DNA of 64,000 bases, from assembly GCF_025938095.1 (NCBI RefSeq), contig NZ_JAPCZF010000003.1, positions 186,001 through 250,000 on the forward strand, written 5' to 3'. The stretch is from Novosphingobium sp. JCM 18896 (GTDB lineage: Bacteria; Pseudomonadota; Alphaproteobacteria; Sphingomonadales; Sphingomonadaceae). Each line of letters opens with the position of its first letter. Position 1 is the first letter of the stretch. This document shows positions 63,174-64,000 of the stretch, in pieces. The position numbers and the translations under genes were made by a program. A model generated the notes under the pieces. It did no database searches. It had not been told where the DNA came from and was given only the letters and a program-made list of their open reading frames with translations.

Positions 63174-64000
63174 TTACTCGGCCGCCTGCGGCAGCAGGTC
63201 GCCCACGCCCATCTCGCGGCGCAGCGCCTCGGTGGCATCCCAGTCGACCGCGAGCGTGTACTCGGCCAGCGAACCGGTCAGCACCACGCCGTACTTGGCG
63301 CGCGCGGCTTCGAGGCTGACGTATTCGTCGAGCACGTCTTCCTTGACCTGCTCGGGATCGCGCAGCAGCGCGTGGCCGAAGCCGGCGCCGCCGCCGTGCT
63401 GGTAGGCGATGACCGCGCCGGTCGGCAGCAGGTCCTGTGCCGTGTGCTCGATCTTGCGCTCGTTCTCCGAACCGACCTCGAAGTGGTTCGAATAGGGGAT
63501 CGCGTCGTCGCCGCCGCACATGCCGCGCAGCGGGTGGTCGGCCGAGACCATCCAGGCCATGGCCGAGGTCGGCTTGAGCACCTGCTTGACGTTGAGCGAG
63601 CCCGGCGAACCGCGCCACTGGCCGGCACCGCCACCGTCGGTGGTCATCTCGCGGCTGATGTTGAGAATCGGGAAGCGGCTTTCGGCGTCCTCGGCCTCGG
63701 ACAGGATCAGGCTGCCGAGCGCGTTGGGGCACGAGCCCCAGCCGTCGATGCCCTGCACCGCCGAAACGTCCATCGAGCGGCAGTCGACGCCCTGGTCCAT
63801 CCACATCATGCCCGCGTCGTCGAAGCCGATGACCGCGTTGGGCATGCCGATCTTGTAGAGCTGCGGCTGCGAGCGTTCGGGCGCGACGTTGCTGAGCGCG
63901 ATGCAGACCGCCTCGGTGATTTCGCAGGCCGGGTGGAACGAGCCGAGCGCGGCCGGCTTGTTGGCCGGCGGTTGAGCGATGCAGCCCTCGGGGATGACGA
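63174..64000 (-). CDS. hyuB: Hydantoinase B/acetone carboxylase alpha-type subunit (5' part beyond window)
   Basis: C-terminal about 275 residues of the B-type subunit of the same enzyme family. Visible segments are IPEGCIAQPPANKPAALGSFHPA, GKRNG-type glycine-rich GGAGQWRGSPGSLNVK and HPLRGMCGGDDAIP. The reading frame is open to the window edge, so the start lies beyond base 64000. It is upstream of and co-directional with the A subunit. Confidence 0.88.
   Translation of the reverse strand, partial: VIPEGCIAQPPANKPAALGSFHPACEITEAVCIALSNVAPERSQPQLYKIGMPNAVIGFDDAGMMWMDQGVDCRSMDVSAVQGIDGWGSCPNALGSLILSEAEDAESRFPILNISREMTTDGGGAGQWRGSPGSLNVKQVLKPTSAMAWMVSADHPLRGMCGGDDAIPYSNHFEVGSENERKIEHTAQDLLPTGAVIAYQHGGGAGFGHALLRDPEQVKEDVLDEYVSLEAARAKYGVVLTGSLAEYTLAVDWDATEALRREMGVGDLLPQAAE

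Overview
The window is high-GC DNA densely packed on both strands. Genes often overlap by 4 bases. The gene content (cyoABCD with SURF1, aerobic-type cobN, TonB receptor, many TetR-controlled catabolic and P450 modules, rpoZ next to ftsH) and the palindromic intergenic repeats point to an alphaproteobacterium, most likely Sphingomonadales (Novosphingobium/Sphingobium-like). This assignment is inferred from gene content and style, not from a 16S or marker alignment. No tRNA, rRNA, CRISPR array, transposase or prophage was seen.

Layout. 1-890: truncated TauD-type dioxygenase with a possible cysteine-containing leader peptide. 1526-6455: MacA/MacB-like tripartite efflux operon. 6526-15642: acyl-CoA catabolic block (two acyl-CoA dehydrogenases, TetR, enoyl-CoA hydratase, MaoC hydratase, amidohydrolase, acyl-CoA ligase, luciferase-like oxidoreductase, SnoaL-like protein); substrate unknown. 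15695-21057: cobalamin riboswitch, cobW and cobN. 21054-23003: TetR and P450. 23177-25843: chemoreceptor, then a small protein paired with a ClpP-like protein. 25994-30731: WrbA, two alpha/beta hydrolases and an exported KatG. 30784-37027: MFS transporter, cytochrome bo3 oxidase and SURF1. 37141-38563: Dps and an SDR.

38774-43893 is the most interesting block. It holds a HAD-UbiA fusion, a GtrA protein, DprE1, DprE2 and a GT87/DUF2029 membrane glycosyltransferase, all overlapping or abutting on the plus strand. The order gtrA-dprE1-dprE2-glycosyltransferase matches the mycobacterial locus that makes and uses decaprenyl-phosphoryl-arabinose. It predicts a polyprenyl-phosphate D-arabinofuranose donor pathway in a Gram-negative bacterium, with the HAD domain as a candidate for the missing phosphatase step.

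43890-52052 is a phosphorus-scavenging block (Tat-exported phospholipase C, PhnE/C/D importer, TonB receptor, RpiR regulator). 52049-57352 holds IclR, an unrecognised protein, a sulfotransferase, and TetR with a 26-bp palindromic operator in front of a P450-ferredoxin pair. 57455-60333 is rpoZ, a ParE/RelB-type toxin-antitoxin pair and ftsH. 60493-64000 is a SnoaL-like protein and a hydantoinase/carboxylase A-B pair, with B cut by the window end.

Three families of short inverted-repeat elements recur. Family A (5107, 12397, 17077, 63034) always lies between codirectional operon genes, and in two cases its end supplies the Shine-Dalgarno sequence of the next gene. Family B occurs between genes (25882) and, in frame, inside cobN (18607). 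Family C lies at 37034, and half of it is also present inside the first family A copy.
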